From Branchiostoma floridae (Eukaryota; Chordata; Leptocardii; Amphioxiformes; Branchiostomatidae): DNA of 64,000 bases. The notes under the pieces were generated by a model. That model ran no database searches. It was given only the letters and a program-made list of their open reading frames with translations, and was not told where the DNA came from. Location of the stretch: assembly GCF_000003815.2 (NCBI RefSeq), contig NC_049988.1:23621357-23685356 (forward strand). Reading direction: 5' to 3'. Of the stretch, positions 26,044 to 35,924 are shown in pieces. Numbering within the stretch: the stretch's first letter is position 1; every line of letters begins with the position of its first letter. The position numbers and the translations under genes were made by a program.

Positions 26044-28423
26044 GCTTGCACATGTACTTGTACTTACCAGGAAGAGAGACATGCCGGTACTGGGCAGGGT
26101 CTGGTTGATGTCCAGTTGTCGCCTTTCCACCTCCTCTGCTACTCTCGTCGCATAGCCAGGCCGGTACGCAGTCTGGAAGATATTGTTGTGTTACTATCAT
26201 GAATACCATCAAAAAGGAAGCATCATTCATCCCACATTTAAGCTTTAACCCAATCTATAGACAGGGCTCGAAATACTTCTGCATACCTGCACAGGTGCAG
26301 GTAACATTGGAAATTACCTGCACCAGACAAATTTTACCTGCTGCACCACTCAGAATTTAGGAAGTATGAATCATACTAAAATTGTTCAGGAACCATTGCA
26401 TTATTGCTTTTTATACTTCATAGGTGGTAACAATAGGCGGTTAGCCAGTTCAAGTCCACATCATGAAACATACATACATGTAGGTGTAGGTAGACACCAG
26501 AAATACCTGTAGTTTTACTTTTACCTGCCCTATCCTGCATATGCAGGTGGTATTTTGTGCCCTGATAGATGAACAGCTACAGATAGAATGAGATTTTTTA
26601 ACCTCTGTTTTAAGTAATTGTACCAACCTTTGCTAAATCAAACAGGTCCAGGTCTCCTAGGCCTGGTGTGTGAAGACTTTTGGGTTTGAAGTGGAGCTTT
26701 CTGCCCCTCTGCTTCTTGGTACTAACACCTCTAACTGGGGATATGGACAGAAAACAAGAATTATCATAAGTTTTTACTACTTTCCAGAATAATCATAATT
26801 GAATTTTAAGTTCATTTCATACATGGTATCAATATAATACTGAGAGATTGATGCAGATGGTATTTATACATTTATAATCTGCATCTTAATGTACCTTGCC
26901 AATGCCATTGAATATCTTATAATGTTGTTAGTAAGGTATCCTCTATATCTAAAGACTCTTTATTCCTGAATGAAAAGGGACAGCTATACTAGATAGTTGG
27001 CTGTACAAATCTGACACACTTTACAAATTATACTGCAAACAGTTTCAATAGGTTTAACAGATGTTCAACAGATATAGAAAAAAAATTAAATAGAAGAGGC
27101 CTCGTGAAAGATGCTATAACTCTTGTTGTGTCAATAAAGATTACCTTAAGTTTTCATTTCTACTGCTGTTCAAAACTCACCCTCCTGTGAAACATGAAAG
27201 ACTATCCTAAACATCATGGCCATCAGCAGTACCACTGCAAAACCTACAGCAAGCCTCAGTCCCCAGACATTGTCTCTTGTAGAGTGTGCCTCAGCCACCT
27301 GCAATAGGACTGAATGGGAAGGACGGTTTCACATTTTAATATCTAGAATTAGTATAAAGAAGAGGGCACTTGTGTGTGTGTGTGTGTGTGTCTGTTTGTG
27401 TGTGCCTGTGTGCGTTTGTTTGTTTGTTTGTCTGTGTGTGCGTGTGTCTGTGTGTATGTGTGTGTGTGTGAGAGAGTGTGTGTTTGTGTGATTGTGTGCG
27501 TGCATGTGTGTGAGAGAGTGTGTCTGTGTGATTGTGTGTGTGTGTGTTTCTCTGTGTTAGTGTACAGAAATGCTATATGCTTTTTGTGTGTGAACTTATC
27601 CAAACAGACCAGTGGGAGTAACAAGCATTAATTCTAACCTTATATCAACACCCGCACCAAGAAATTGAAATAGATACTCATTCTTTCCCTGTTCAGTCCA
27701 TCAGTCAATGCGCTGACTGGCACTGAGGAAAGAGACACTTAATTTACACTTGAACATTTTACACAACCACAGCTTTATTTTTACTGACTATCTGTCAACT
27801 TCCTTTGCCCTGAGGAAGGTGACAGACGGTCACCAAAACGTAAAAATAAAGCTGTGGTAATGTAAAAAGAGTGGCATGCCAACCTGATGAAACTGTTCAC
27901 AGATTTCTGACTGGCTCTCTGGCATTTGCCCCTTCAGTAGGGTTATTCAAAGCCAGACTCAGAGGCTGGCCTCCACCCTATATTTAACCATGTGTGTATG
28001 TGAGTGTGTATGTGTGTGTGTTCGTGTGTGTGTATGTGTGTGTGTTCATGTGCATGTGCGTGTGTGTGCGTGTGCGTGCGTGCGTTCAGTAAAAACCTGT
28101 ACAAGTTGCCAGCTCTACATAAAGACCCCCTGGCTGTGACCAATTTTACTGCTGCCATAGACACAAGAATCCTGTGCACAATGATAACCTGTCTAAACAG
28201 ACCAGTTGCCATCAGTCCTCTTAGTGGTCTTGTTGTGCAGGTTTGACTGTAGATGATTTAACAACATGTTGAAATGAGACCTACCACCCAACATAGCAAC
28301 CACTGACTGCTGTACCAAGTCCCACACCCTCCACAGCTCTGTGATGACATCATGACTTTGTGTGCACAGTTTTGCCATGACATCATGACTGTGTGTGGTC
28401 CAGAGCTGCCACATCTCCTCCAT
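13588..28423 (-). CDS. Single-pass membrane protein with ankyrin repeats (nine exons, 328 aa)
   Basis: Minus-strand exons 28285-28423, 27181-27309, 26628-26734, 26068-26172, 25731-25782, 25157-25273, 17039-17137, 15216-15278 and 13588-13763 join in phase to an intact 328-residue frame ending in ...RLMFHSC. The ATG at 28423 is the first in-frame Met; an upstream exon cannot be excluded. Residues 1-50 are Trp- and His-rich and helical. Residues about 64-86 are a strong membrane segment (LRLAVGFAVVLLMAMMF). A basic linker follows, then about four ankyrin repeats (residues about 155-285); the exon at 17039-17137 encodes exactly one 33-residue repeat (DRGNTPLHQAAMSGN...LLLKHG) and the next begins ADPYIANS. 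The acceptor at 27309 was preferred because it alone keeps phase with the first exon. Function unknown; I infer membrane-anchored protein binding. Partial exon copies surround several exons. Confidence 0.75.
13803..13878 (-). pseudogene. Duplicate of the start of the ankyrin gene's last exon
   Basis: Near-identical copy of the first 75 bases of the last coding exon, including the acceptor (TTGTTTAG before GCCACATTGT). It would encode HIVAAKLLRINISAPHQV and on to VEPHN, then stop at TAA. The preceding (AAC)-rich intron end is copied too. If spliced, it would replace the last 30 or so residues with an early stop; otherwise it is an inert duplication. Confidence 0.7.
13943..14001. repeat. (GAGT)n microsatellite
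   Basis: About fourteen uninterrupted GAGT units followed by degenerate units up to about 14042. Open frames here (SLTHSLTH-type) are artefacts of the repeat. Confidence 0.95.
15694..16220. repeat. Tandem repeat, unit about 179 bp, 2-3 copies
   Basis: GATTATTTTG(A/G)AAATAAG marks unit starts at 15694, 15873, 16052 and, degenerate, 16193. The units share AGTCTGACGCAATGATC.TGG, TTTGATTC.GAG.TTT and CAAACGAT.GACTAGACA. The first two spacings are 179 bp. Lies in the intron between ankyrin exons 17039-17137 and 15216-15278. Confidence 0.85.
16561..16719. mobile_element. Tc1/mariner-type (Tigger/pogo-like) MITE, 159 bp
   Basis: Ends CAGTAGAAGCCGTTTAATTG and CAATTAAGTGGCTTCTACTG form near-perfect inverted repeats of about 25 bp, flanked by TA on both sides (16559-16560, 16720-16721). 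The CAGT start and TA target duplication are those of pogo/Tigger elements. There is no coding capacity. Confidence 0.85.
17255..17329 (-). pseudogene. Truncated duplicate of the ankyrin-repeat exon
   Basis: Copy of the exon at 17039-17137: acceptor TATTGCAG, then GCTGTGACGTGAATGCTGCT and on through ACACCCC.CTGCACCAGGC to GGGAACATCCC. It breaks off before the helix end and donor, so it cannot supply a full repeat. A third, weaker trace (GCTGTGATTTGAATGCTGTGG on minus) lies at about 17492-17515. Confidence 0.75.
18050..18115 (+). mobile_element. Possible tRNA-related SINE fragment
   Basis: Contains an exact B-box-like GGTTCGAATCC preceded by GTGATCTGGTGGCCCGGGTTTGGC. No cloverleaf can be drawn, so it is not called a tRNA gene. 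Confidence 0.3.
18775..19060. promoter_or_regulatory. GC-rich island in ankyrin-gene intron (candidate enhancer)
   Basis: A CpG-bearing, GC-rich block (GGACGGTCGCAGCGCGCGGCG and neighbours) inside the long AT-rich intron between exons 25157-25273 and 17039-17137. No coding frame is convincing. Candidate cis-regulatory element on composition alone; a short 5' exon of another transcript is the alternative. Confidence 0.3.
19150..19590. repeat. Diverged tandem repeat with GTGTCTAA..TGTGAGATCAAGG core
   Basis: The core TTTGTA(G/A)TGTCTAA...TGTGA occurs near 19170, 19232, 19402 and 19558. It is followed in most cases by AAGGGGCAAGTGT.CC, CAAGAGAGACCTT and ATTCCTTTCGTT.AT. The longer unit is about 170-230 bp. 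Confidence 0.7.
20690..20960. promoter_or_regulatory. Second GC-rich island in the same intron
   Basis: A compact GC-rich block (GCCGAGGGCGCTGCC, AACAACGCGGCCACTT, CGTTTGCTGGCCGCCAC) standing out from AT-rich surroundings. It also contains unmethylated-looking CpGs. No exon signal. Inference only. Confidence 0.3.
22192..23130. repeat. Intronic minisatellite, unit about 167-191 bp, six copies
   Basis: ACAACCTTTTGAAAT or a close variant starts units at 22192, 22381, 22548, 22738, 22929 and 23102. Shared inner words include TGACGTCAATGAC, AGAAACAATGA.GG..AAGTTTGTT, TTGTCATAAGGCCACGTCA and ATTGAAAAACTTGG. Spacings are 189, 167, 190, 191 and 173 bp. Confidence 0.88.
24440..24690. promoter_or_regulatory. 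Third GC-elevated island in the same intron
   Basis: Block with CGCCGTCGCTATTTTTGTGCCC and AGCGTTTTGGGCCATAAA, close in style to the islands at 18.8 and 20.8 kb. Candidate regulatory sequence; no motif match is claimed. Confidence 0.25.
25300..25610 (-). repeat. Three truncated tandem copies of the ankyrin exon 25157-25273
   Basis: Exon-start copies (acceptor CAG, then GTGCAGACA.GA(A)GGTGCGATCA) lie at 25372, 25481 and 25606 on the minus strand, upstream of the true exon start at 25273. Each keeps roughly the first 65 bases (reading ADMKVRSAAGDSALYLAVY-like) and then decays into CAGGTGTGA/ACAGGTACAG repeats. Only the 25157-25273 copy has the full repeat plus donor. Confidence 0.82.
26008..26040. 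repeat. (ATGT)n microsatellite
   Basis: Uninterrupted ATGT units next to ankyrin exon 26068-26172. Confidence 0.9.
27370..27550. repeat. (GT)n-rich microsatellite, imperfect
   Basis: About 180 bp of GT/TGTG with TTTG and GAGA interruptions. It creates false Cys/Val and His/Thr open frames on both strands. Lies in an intron of the ankyrin gene. Confidence 0.93.
27990..28085. repeat. (GT)n-rich microsatellite, second tract
   Basis: GTGTGT with ATGT, TCGT and GCGT variants, in the same intron as the 27.4-kb tract. Confidence 0.92.
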
Positions 28424-28696
28424 ATCTGCAACTGCAAGTCAAATCGCAACATCAAAAATGTAGCTTATCAAGAATTTGGTCCAACTTTTGCATTATCGCA
28501 AGCTGCATGTGCAGCATAACAGTGGGGACACCTGGTGACTGGCAGTAGTACTGCATATCTTATATGAAAGACTGACAGTGGATACTATCTGAAACACCTG
28601 ACTCTTGATGCAATTCATCAATTGACCTGATTGTATATGTTACTAATAGTAATACTTAATTTCGTGCTTGCCTTTCATTTCTAACCTTGATTTGAA

Positions 28697-28897
28697 TACT
28701 GTAAATGCAGAAATGTTCGCGGTGGATTAATGTTCGTGGTTTTTGCGGTGACCACTTTACTGCGAACTTAAGTTAAAACCACCGCAAACATTTTTCTATT
28801 GTGGTATAAGACTGCAGTCTATGGTGTTACCGCGAACTTAAATCCACCGCGAAAAGTCCTTTTACCCGCTACCGCGAACTTAAATGCATTTACAGTA
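28697..28897. mobile_element. Foldback MITE with TACTGTAAATGC ends, copy 1
   Basis: The ends TACTGTAAATGCAGAAATG and TAAATGCATTTACAGTA are inverted. The interior is built of CGCGGTGG / CCACCGCG words that pair across the element. A second copy lies at 30446-30638 and a partial one at 37626-37741. Confidence 0.78.
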
Positions 28898-29042
28898 CTT
28901 AGTGTAACTTGCTACATTTAGCCATTTGGGGGCATGTAGTACATGTGTATATGTAATAAACTTCACAAACAGTGAGCTATAACATGTGATAGCAATCAGC
29001 TCACCTTGCATATTTCTCACCAGATTTAGGAATATTTTAGTG

Positions 29043-29082
29043 TGACGTCATCTGTCTGACGACCCTGTAAAAAATGACGTCA
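29043..29082. promoter_or_regulatory. Two perfect CRE palindromes in the divergent intergenic region
   Basis: TGACGTCA occurs exactly at 29043-29050 and 29075-29082, 32 bp apart. The ankyrin gene starts to the left on minus and the Kelch gene starts to the right on plus (ATG 29744). This 8-mer is the consensus site for CREB/ATF factors. A shared or bidirectional promoter element is inferred from position. Confidence 0.45.
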
Positions 29083-29743
29083 TGCTTTGATGAAGTCCAG
29101 ATATCAGTACATGTACACCTCCCCCAATTCAAAAACAACAACTATTTTAACCCTAAGCTTTGTCGATCTATGTAGTCATAATGTGGACTAGATATAGATT
29201 GTCAAGGTTTGAAACACGTGACATGACAGCCCTGTTTCTACTCGAATTTGTCCAGGCCGGCCAGGAAGGCACTAAACATCCCAAGTGTCAAATAATTTAT
29301 CGTCTGCGCATATTCTGGAGACCAATTGCAAATTTCGTCAACATTTTCCGTCAAAACTTTTACAATACGGTGCCTTACCTGACTAACTGCAACTCCATAG
29401 AACTCTTGACAACGTTTGGGATTGAAGAAACTTGAAGTAAGTCTGAAAATGAGCTAAATAAAGGAGGAATTCAAACTCCCGCTCAAGTTGACTATTTCTG
29501 CAAGCAGCGCTTAGAACCTGAACGCATGTACACGATAGCCATTTGTAAAAAAAAAATACTCATGATAATAGTTCTTGTTTCCAGAATTTTTATCTAAAAT
29601 TTTACAAAAATGTATTATAATTTACCAATATGTAAAAAGGATGTGATTGTGTGTTTTGACCGTGCATTATATTTGTAAGGAGACTAGTGTTCCCGGTAAT
29701 ATTATTTGTTTGGATGCGGTGTTATGATCGCTACATCATCAAC

Positions 29744-32700
29744 ATGGCTGCCGCAGACCCAGATCGCCACGTGAACGCAGTCCGTTCACGTTCCTACCAA
29801 GACGAGAGCTATCCTCACTGGCTTCTCAGGGTACAGGGTGACTTACAGAATGATGGAGCATATCAGGATGTTATTCTTGAAGTCGAGGACCGGCAGTTTC
29901 CCTGCCATCGGCTTGTTCTGTCCGCGGCCAGTCGCTACTTCAGGGCTCTGTTTAGAAGTGACATGGCGGAAAGTCGTCAGAAGACGGTTGTTTTAAAGGT
30001 AAGGTTGGCATGACGTTCACAGAGTCGAAATAGAGCAAACCGATCAGTTTACATAGTTTTTACGTATCATATTGTACATGAAAATCAGGGGCATATTGTT
30101 TCCCAGAATCTAAATGTTATCAATTTGAAATTTATGACCGCTCGACTTGCTGCCCCCCCCCCCCCCCCACTGAGTGCTAATTGAAGGCAGATTTGCCGGA
30201 TTCACTGATCCTTTTTGAAAGTACTCTCCAAGCAGAGGTTGAGTCGCGTAGATATAGTAGTAGTCGGAAAAATTACAAGGAGCGCCGGGGTAATTTTTCC
30301 AACTACTACTATATCTAGCTACGCGACTCAACCTCTGTTTGGAGAGTATTTTGAAAGCCTTTAACTTAAGTTTAAGCCCTGTTTTAAGTAGAATTAATAC
30401 TTAACTACATTTATGAGATTAAGATCAGAAATGGAATGTAAATTGTACTGTAAATGCATTTAATTTTGCGGTGCGATAAAAGGGACTTTACGCGTAGTTT
30501 TAAGTTTGCTGTAGCACCATGCACTGTAATCTCTTACTGCCATGGAAAAATGGTCGCGGTGGTTTTAAATTCGCGGTGAAGCGGCTACCGCAAAAACCGC
30601 AAACATTAAACCACTGCGAAGTTTCTACATTTACAGTACTTATTTTCCAATAGTCCCATTACAACATATAACGAGCAGACAAAGCAATCAAGTTGGAAGT
30701 TTGAACATAATATTTGTCATGATATATGATGGGCATGATAATGTTCACGGTTCCGAGTACGCATGTGCAGCAACAGGAACTGTGGGTAATATGTGAAAAG
30801 TAAAGACCCCTTGTACAAGTTGTAGAACTACTTTGTGATATGATGGAGTCATATAGTCATTTTTTATCTTGTAGGGTTTGGATGCAGGCATGTTTGAGGA
30901 GATCCTGAGTTACATCTACTCGGGAACCCTCCATGTGTCCCTGGACAGATTGCATTCCCTGTACCAGGCAGCCGACTATCTCCAACTGGACTCTGTAAAA
31001 GACATCTGCAGCAGCTACATGGCCATGAACGTGGAGCGCTCCACCTGTGTGAACCTGTACAAGATTGCTGATGCCTTCTCTGTGGACAGTGTTGTGGAAA
31101 CTTGTCTGATGTGTATCGATAAAAACTTTTCCGAGGTTTGTCTTCTTTCCCAATGTTTATTTACAGCTCTGTCAAATTGATATTCAGAATTATAGCCTCT
31201 GTGAATGCCTAGCTATAGAATGATATGAATTAAGCACAGTAGATTGAAATAGAGCCTTCTTCAGGTCCAAGTGACCAACCGCTTAAAGCATGTGATGTGG
31301 CTTGTGAACATTTAAGATAAGCTTTTGTACACAGGATAAATGATTAAGGTACATCTTTACTGTATTATACTAATTTTATAGTACTAGTATATGTACTCTG
31401 TCTGCACCTCCACAGGTTGCCTCCAGCGAGGAGTTCTGCAGCCTGAGTGTAAATCAGCTGACTGAGATCATCAGCCACGATGAGCTGGAAGTTAAAGAGG
31501 AGACAACAGTGTGGGAGGCTGTGGTGAGATGGGTGCAGCACAGCAGGGGGGACAGGTGGGTGGCAGTTTTTTGTTTGTCAGTGTCCCCCATTTATTTTAA
31601 TGAGCCGGTAATTGTATAATTACTGCATATTGATGAATGAAAGCATGAATAGATAAATGAATTAGTAACATGAGTGTTAATTTTGGCCTGATCGGCCAAC
31701 TTCCCAGTATTTTCTGTAATGAAAATGACTCTTAACCCACCCCTGCTCTGTACCCAACAGACTGCACCACCTACCCAGCATCCTCCCTCACATCCGCTTC
31801 AACCTGCTGACCTCAGATGACACGGCAGCCATCTTGGAACACCCCCTGGTCAAGGAGGATCCTGGGAGCCTTGAGATCATCAGGAATGTGGTACAGAAAG
31901 GCAACTCTGGCCTGAAGCCAAGATTTGGGGCTGGTGCAGAGGAGATGGCCCTATTTTTTGTGGACGTCAGGTCTGAATTTACTATCTAGTTACCTGTGTG
32001 AAGGCCATTATATTTCTTGTTGCATTTCTTGTTGACACAGGGTTCTAGTCAGTGCATTTCTAGCTTGATAATTTTTGACCAACGCATTAAATGAGAACCG
32101 CTATGCTTATTTCAAACTAGTGTAGTGGTACAAACAAACTTCTCTAGTATGTACTTATGGAACAATGTCTGATCAAACAGGAAAAATGTGAGAACCCTCA
32201 AAGTCAAAGTCAAACTGACTAACGACTGCATCACTTGCCACATGTATTTGCCACGCTAAGGTGCTCCCGGCCTACACTGTAAATGTTTTTTTGGTGGCGT
32301 CTATCTGCCCTGGAAGACAATGGTTGGCAGACAGTCACTCGCAGGCTTTTAGCCAGGCATGCGTCAACGAGTCATCTGGACGCACTTTTCTTTGAATAAC
32401 AAGAAATTTGATGCCCCTGGACGCCCTATGCTGGGGAGTAAATCCTCTGACAAGCATGAAATTCTGATTGACCAGGGATGCTACCAGGTCATCTGTGGTC
32501 ACAGTCTTCTTCTGTGACATCTGTAACAGTATTTTTGCCTCTTGGGATACATTAGGCTTAGAATGCACTGTTTTAACTCAAAATCATCAAAAACTCTGCA
32601 CCATGGAAGGTGGATGCCCCCAGACCCCTTTACAATAGTCACTTACCGCGACTCACCAATAAATTTATTATAAAATCCTAGCTAAAAGCCTGGTCACTCG

Positions 32701-33760
32701 CCATCATAGGTTTGGCGACCTGTTAGCCTGGCCTGCACATAAGGTGAAGGAGGGGTGTAAAAACATCCTGTTGAAAACCCAGCCCTCCCTTTCCTTGTCC
32801 TAAAGAACAGATATACATTTTTCTATTATACTTTCTTAAACTATGTTTGTGTGTTTCCTTTCCAGCAAGATGCAGGGCATTAACCCCAGATCAGGGAAGT
32901 TTGTCAGCTGCAGTTTCACTGAGTTCCACTCTGTCGTCGGGGCAACCGTCACCGGTGACGAGCAGATCTACATCCTGGCTGCTAGGGAGGGTGAGGAACA
33001 GCTGTCCCTGCTCTTGTACAACCAACTGGAGGGTGTCTGGGAACAGAAGTCAACCGTGGAGAGGCTTCCTGAGATCGATGGAGATACATTCCTTTTGTAC
33101 ATTGATGGACATCTTTATTACCTTGCTTCTACCATTAGCACTATCGAAAAGACCGTTCGGCTCAAGAAGTATGACATCGACACAAATGAATGGCAGGACT
33201 GCGCACCGCTCAGGGTAAAGATGATGATGTCTATGCCAAAGGCCGTGTCATGCGGTTTCCTCTACCTGTGTACCGGAGCAGAAATGTACTGTTACAACCC
33301 CAGGGAGAACCAATGGTCCGAGCTTACCCGACCGATAATCGATGCAGAGTTCTGGACCAGTGCTGTCATAGGTACTGAGATCTTCTACTCAAACATGGAC
33401 TTCACGTTTATGTTAGTGTACGATACTGTTGCTGCACGGTGGAAGGAGCTTCGACTGGAAGCTCCGTCTTTACAAAGTCCTCCTGGTGCAGAGGACGCAG
33501 ATCGCCACGCTTGCAGTCCGACTCTCTTTGTGCATGAGAACGAGCTGCACGCTTACATGGGCTGTGATCAGTATGAACAGTCGAAATGTCAGCATGTGCT
33601 CGTGTATGACAGGCCTGCAGGGGTTTGTAGAGAGGTGGATGTCACCCTGCCTGATGACCTGGACTGGCAGTCATGTCATCACGTCGTGGCGCGTGTCTAC
33701 CTGCCAGGTGTGCAGGACAGGTGTGCTGACACACCTAGCACTGCAGGCGCAGGTGTGTGA
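29744..33760 (+). CDS. BTB-BACK-Kelch protein (five exons, 586 aa), KBTBD-like
   Basis: Exons 29744-29998, 30875-31135, 31416-31555, 31761-31970 and 32866-33760 join in phase with GT-AG borders into 586 residues. The ATG at 29744 sits in an AACATGG context just before MAAADPDRH; earlier in-frame ATG at 29713 is possible. The BTB fold spans residues about 35-145, with DVILEVEDRQFPCHRLVLSA, RYFRALFRSDM and EEILSYIYSGTL. BACK follows at about 150-255 (CVNLYKIADAFSVDSVV). A degenerate Kelch propeller fills the last 300 residues with NEWQDCAPL- and NQWSEL-type blades. Such proteins usually act as substrate adaptors for cullin-3 ubiquitin ligases. The single large Kelch exon and intron-split BTB are visible; the exact orthologue is not assigned. 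It is convergent with the Fuseless gene and divergent from the ankyrin gene. Confidence 0.9.
30222..30348. mobile_element. Hairpin MITE, 127 bp, with 9-bp target duplication
   Basis: Two arms of about 55 bp (TACTCTCCAAGCAGAGGTTG... and ...CAACCTCTGTTTGGAGAGTA) are almost perfect reverse complements around a short loop. The 9-mer TTTTGAAAG is repeated directly outside both ends (30213-30221 and 30349-30357). A 9-bp duplication fits a Mutator-like source. It sits in intron 1 of the Kelch gene. Confidence 0.85.
30446..30638. mobile_element. Foldback MITE with TACTGTAAATGC ends, copy 2
   Basis: Begins TACTGTAAATGCATTTAA and ends TTCTACATTTACAGTA, with the same CGCGGTGGTTTTAAA / TTAAACCACTGCG interior as the copy at 28697-28897. 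In intron 1 of the Kelch gene. Confidence 0.78.
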
Positions 33761-34214
33761 TTGTACATCACTAGTGCTGCTGTTAGTCTTTGCTGTATGC
33801 CCTCGCCAAGGCTTAGATATACATGTACATGTGTTGTTCATTTGATGATAGCGTTCCTAGTATTCTTAGTATTAAGCATTCTTAGTATTTTATTATAGCG
33901 TTCCTAGTATTCTGAGTACTTAACGTTCTTAGTAGTGTTACTAAATTAGACAATATGTGGCGCACATGGCTTTATTTGATATAACATCTGGTTACATGTG
34001 TGTGTTGCACTGATAGCCATTTGGTGTGGTGTCATTCAAAAGAAATAGTCCTTTATGTGTTCTATACACATACTTTGTATTTCATGTACAATTCAGGTTG
34101 TATGTGTTGGTCATTTGATTATAGCGTTCCTAGTATTCTTAGTACTTAATGTTCTTAGTATTGTTACTAGATGAGATAAAATTCAACTGCTGAAATTGAA
34201 AGTAGAGTACTTAG

Positions 34215-34440
34215 AACAGTTTGTTCCTCAAGCCACAACAAGATTGCACAAAGAGTGCTATACAAATACCAGAGTTACCAACCCAGGATTGATGTGTTCA
34301 AAGATTCGTACTTTTCCAGAACTAACGTAGGGTGGAATTTGTTATCACCAAGTACAGTAGGGGCATCTTCTCTGGGTAGTTTTAAAGAATGCTTGCAGAT
34401 AGATGTGCAAAATTTAGGTGTAATGAGTCGTTCGGTGTAA
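34215..34440 (+). pseudogene. C-terminal remnant of a non-LTR retrotransposon ORF
   Basis: The translation has the typical ending of jockey/CR1-type reverse transcriptase proteins: DVFKDSYFSRTNVGWNLLSP, then a short Val-Gly-Ala-Ser-Ser-Leu turn, then SFKECL close to the stop. This is the usual R..YSF..R....WN.LP....A.S..SFK..L pattern. Nothing upstream is recognisable, so it is a 5'-truncated fragment. Confidence 0.6.
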
Positions 34441-34867
34441 TATAACTAGCTGCTGCCGCCGGTTATACCAGCTATATAGATACAGATACAGTGTTATCTT
34501 TCAATGAGATCAGGTACTTGGTTTATGTTGCTAATAGTAGTTTCTACGACAGGTATATGTAGTTTTTGTCACAAAATATTGTTATTCCATCCCATAGTTT
34601 CACTGTAGCTTTGCTTGTTTACTTGTTCATCAACCTTGACCATTACAATGGAGAGGGGTGCAAAACAGCTTATTTCTCCCCTGTATGTTGCCTCCCCCAA
34701 ACGTTATCTGCATTTGTGAAGCCTTTGTTTTGTGTCAGCGTGGTTGGTACATTTTCACCAAGACAGAAGTCACTTATACCATGCACAATTCCACAGTGGA
34801 ACACCCGGAAAGGTACTGCCCTGATGGCTCCCACAGTTGAGTCTTTCCCTGCCAGGCAGGAGGCCTG

Positions 34868-35285
34868 TAATCTCCAAGCAAATCCTACAACGGCATAAGA
34901 TAGTACCAAACTAGCCAGGACATAGTTAGCCAAGAGGTGTACATTTGCCATGTAGAATCTGCCGCCAGTCGGCTAGAACAAAGGCTATTAACATCCAATT
35001 GTTATCCCATGCAAACTGTGCTTGCAGTGTAGGTGCTAATTGCCCTCCTTCCTGTTTGGTGCTAACCTCCCCGGTAGCAAAACAGACTCATAAGCCGGCT
35101 TCACTCCTCTGGCAGCATTTGATACTGTCTTATGCTACCGTAGGATCTGCTTGACATCCAATTGGCCTGCCCGCCCTAACCCGGGAGCCTCAGCTCCCCC
35201 CCCTACTTTTGCCCCACGCGGGGTCATTTGGGGGTATCCTATGCAGATGCAGATGCAGATGCTTGGAGATTAGAGGCCTGTCCAC
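34868..35285. mobile_element. Foldback element with disrupted right arm
   Basis: The left arm TAATCTCCAAGCAAATCCTAC..GGCATAAGATAG pairs with TGTCTTATGCTACCGTAGGATCTGCTTG at 35126-35154. The expected end GCTTGGAGATTA appears only at 35260-35272, after about 110 bp of intervening GC-rich sequence ending in GCAGATGCAGATGCAGAT. An intact right arm of the same family (CTATCTTATGCTACC..AGGATCTGCTTGGAGATTA) lies at about 10508-10545. Confidence 0.5.
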
Positions 35286-35824
35286 CTTAGCCCAGACATC
35301 CCCCTCCCTAACGCTGCCCCAGAAGGGGCTATTATATCTCTATATAGATAGGGAGATACAATATATTGTCAAAAACATGTTAACTGCAACAAGAGTCCTA
35401 AGTAGCTAGTGATGTTTTAATACGTAGGATTTCAGCATTTCCTCATTGATGAGGCAAATTTAGCCAGTACATGTAGTTGTATGACAGGTTAATATTTATA
35501 ACAATGTAAGTAGTAAGGTAACGAATGAGTGAAATAGGTGGCCATTGGTGTCCTCAAAATTTAAAATGGCATCGCCCACTTGGGTCGAGGAAAACAAAAC
35601 AGGTTTAATAGTCTATTTGACGTTTAATAATCTATTTTTTTCTAAAACCACAGCCAAATTGTGGCCCTATAGCTATGGTAGTATCGAATTATCAACCCTG
35701 TTTAAATACAAAGGCATACAACAGGACACATTGTACCATGTGTAAGGTGCCCAATCTAGAGAATAAATAAAGGCTCAAACAAAACCCAACAATAGTGTAG
35801 GCCATATACAACACAATATTGGGT

Positions 35825-35924
35825 NNNNNNNNNNNNNNNNNNNNNNNNNNNNNNNNNNNNNNNNNNNNNNNNNNNNNNNNNNNNNNNNNNNNNNNNNNNN
35901 NNNNNNNNNNNNNNNNNNNNNNNN
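35825..35924. other. Assembly gap (100 N)
   Basis: A run of exactly 100 N, the conventional length for a gap of unknown size. Confidence 0.99.

Noticed and set aside
27216-28246. Cys/Val-rich and His/Thr-rich frames
   Set aside because: They are translations of GT microsatellites.
34566-35154. Open frames of 60-110 codons downstream of the Kelch stop
   Set aside because: They cover a foldback element and 3'UTR-like DNA with no domain or splice support.
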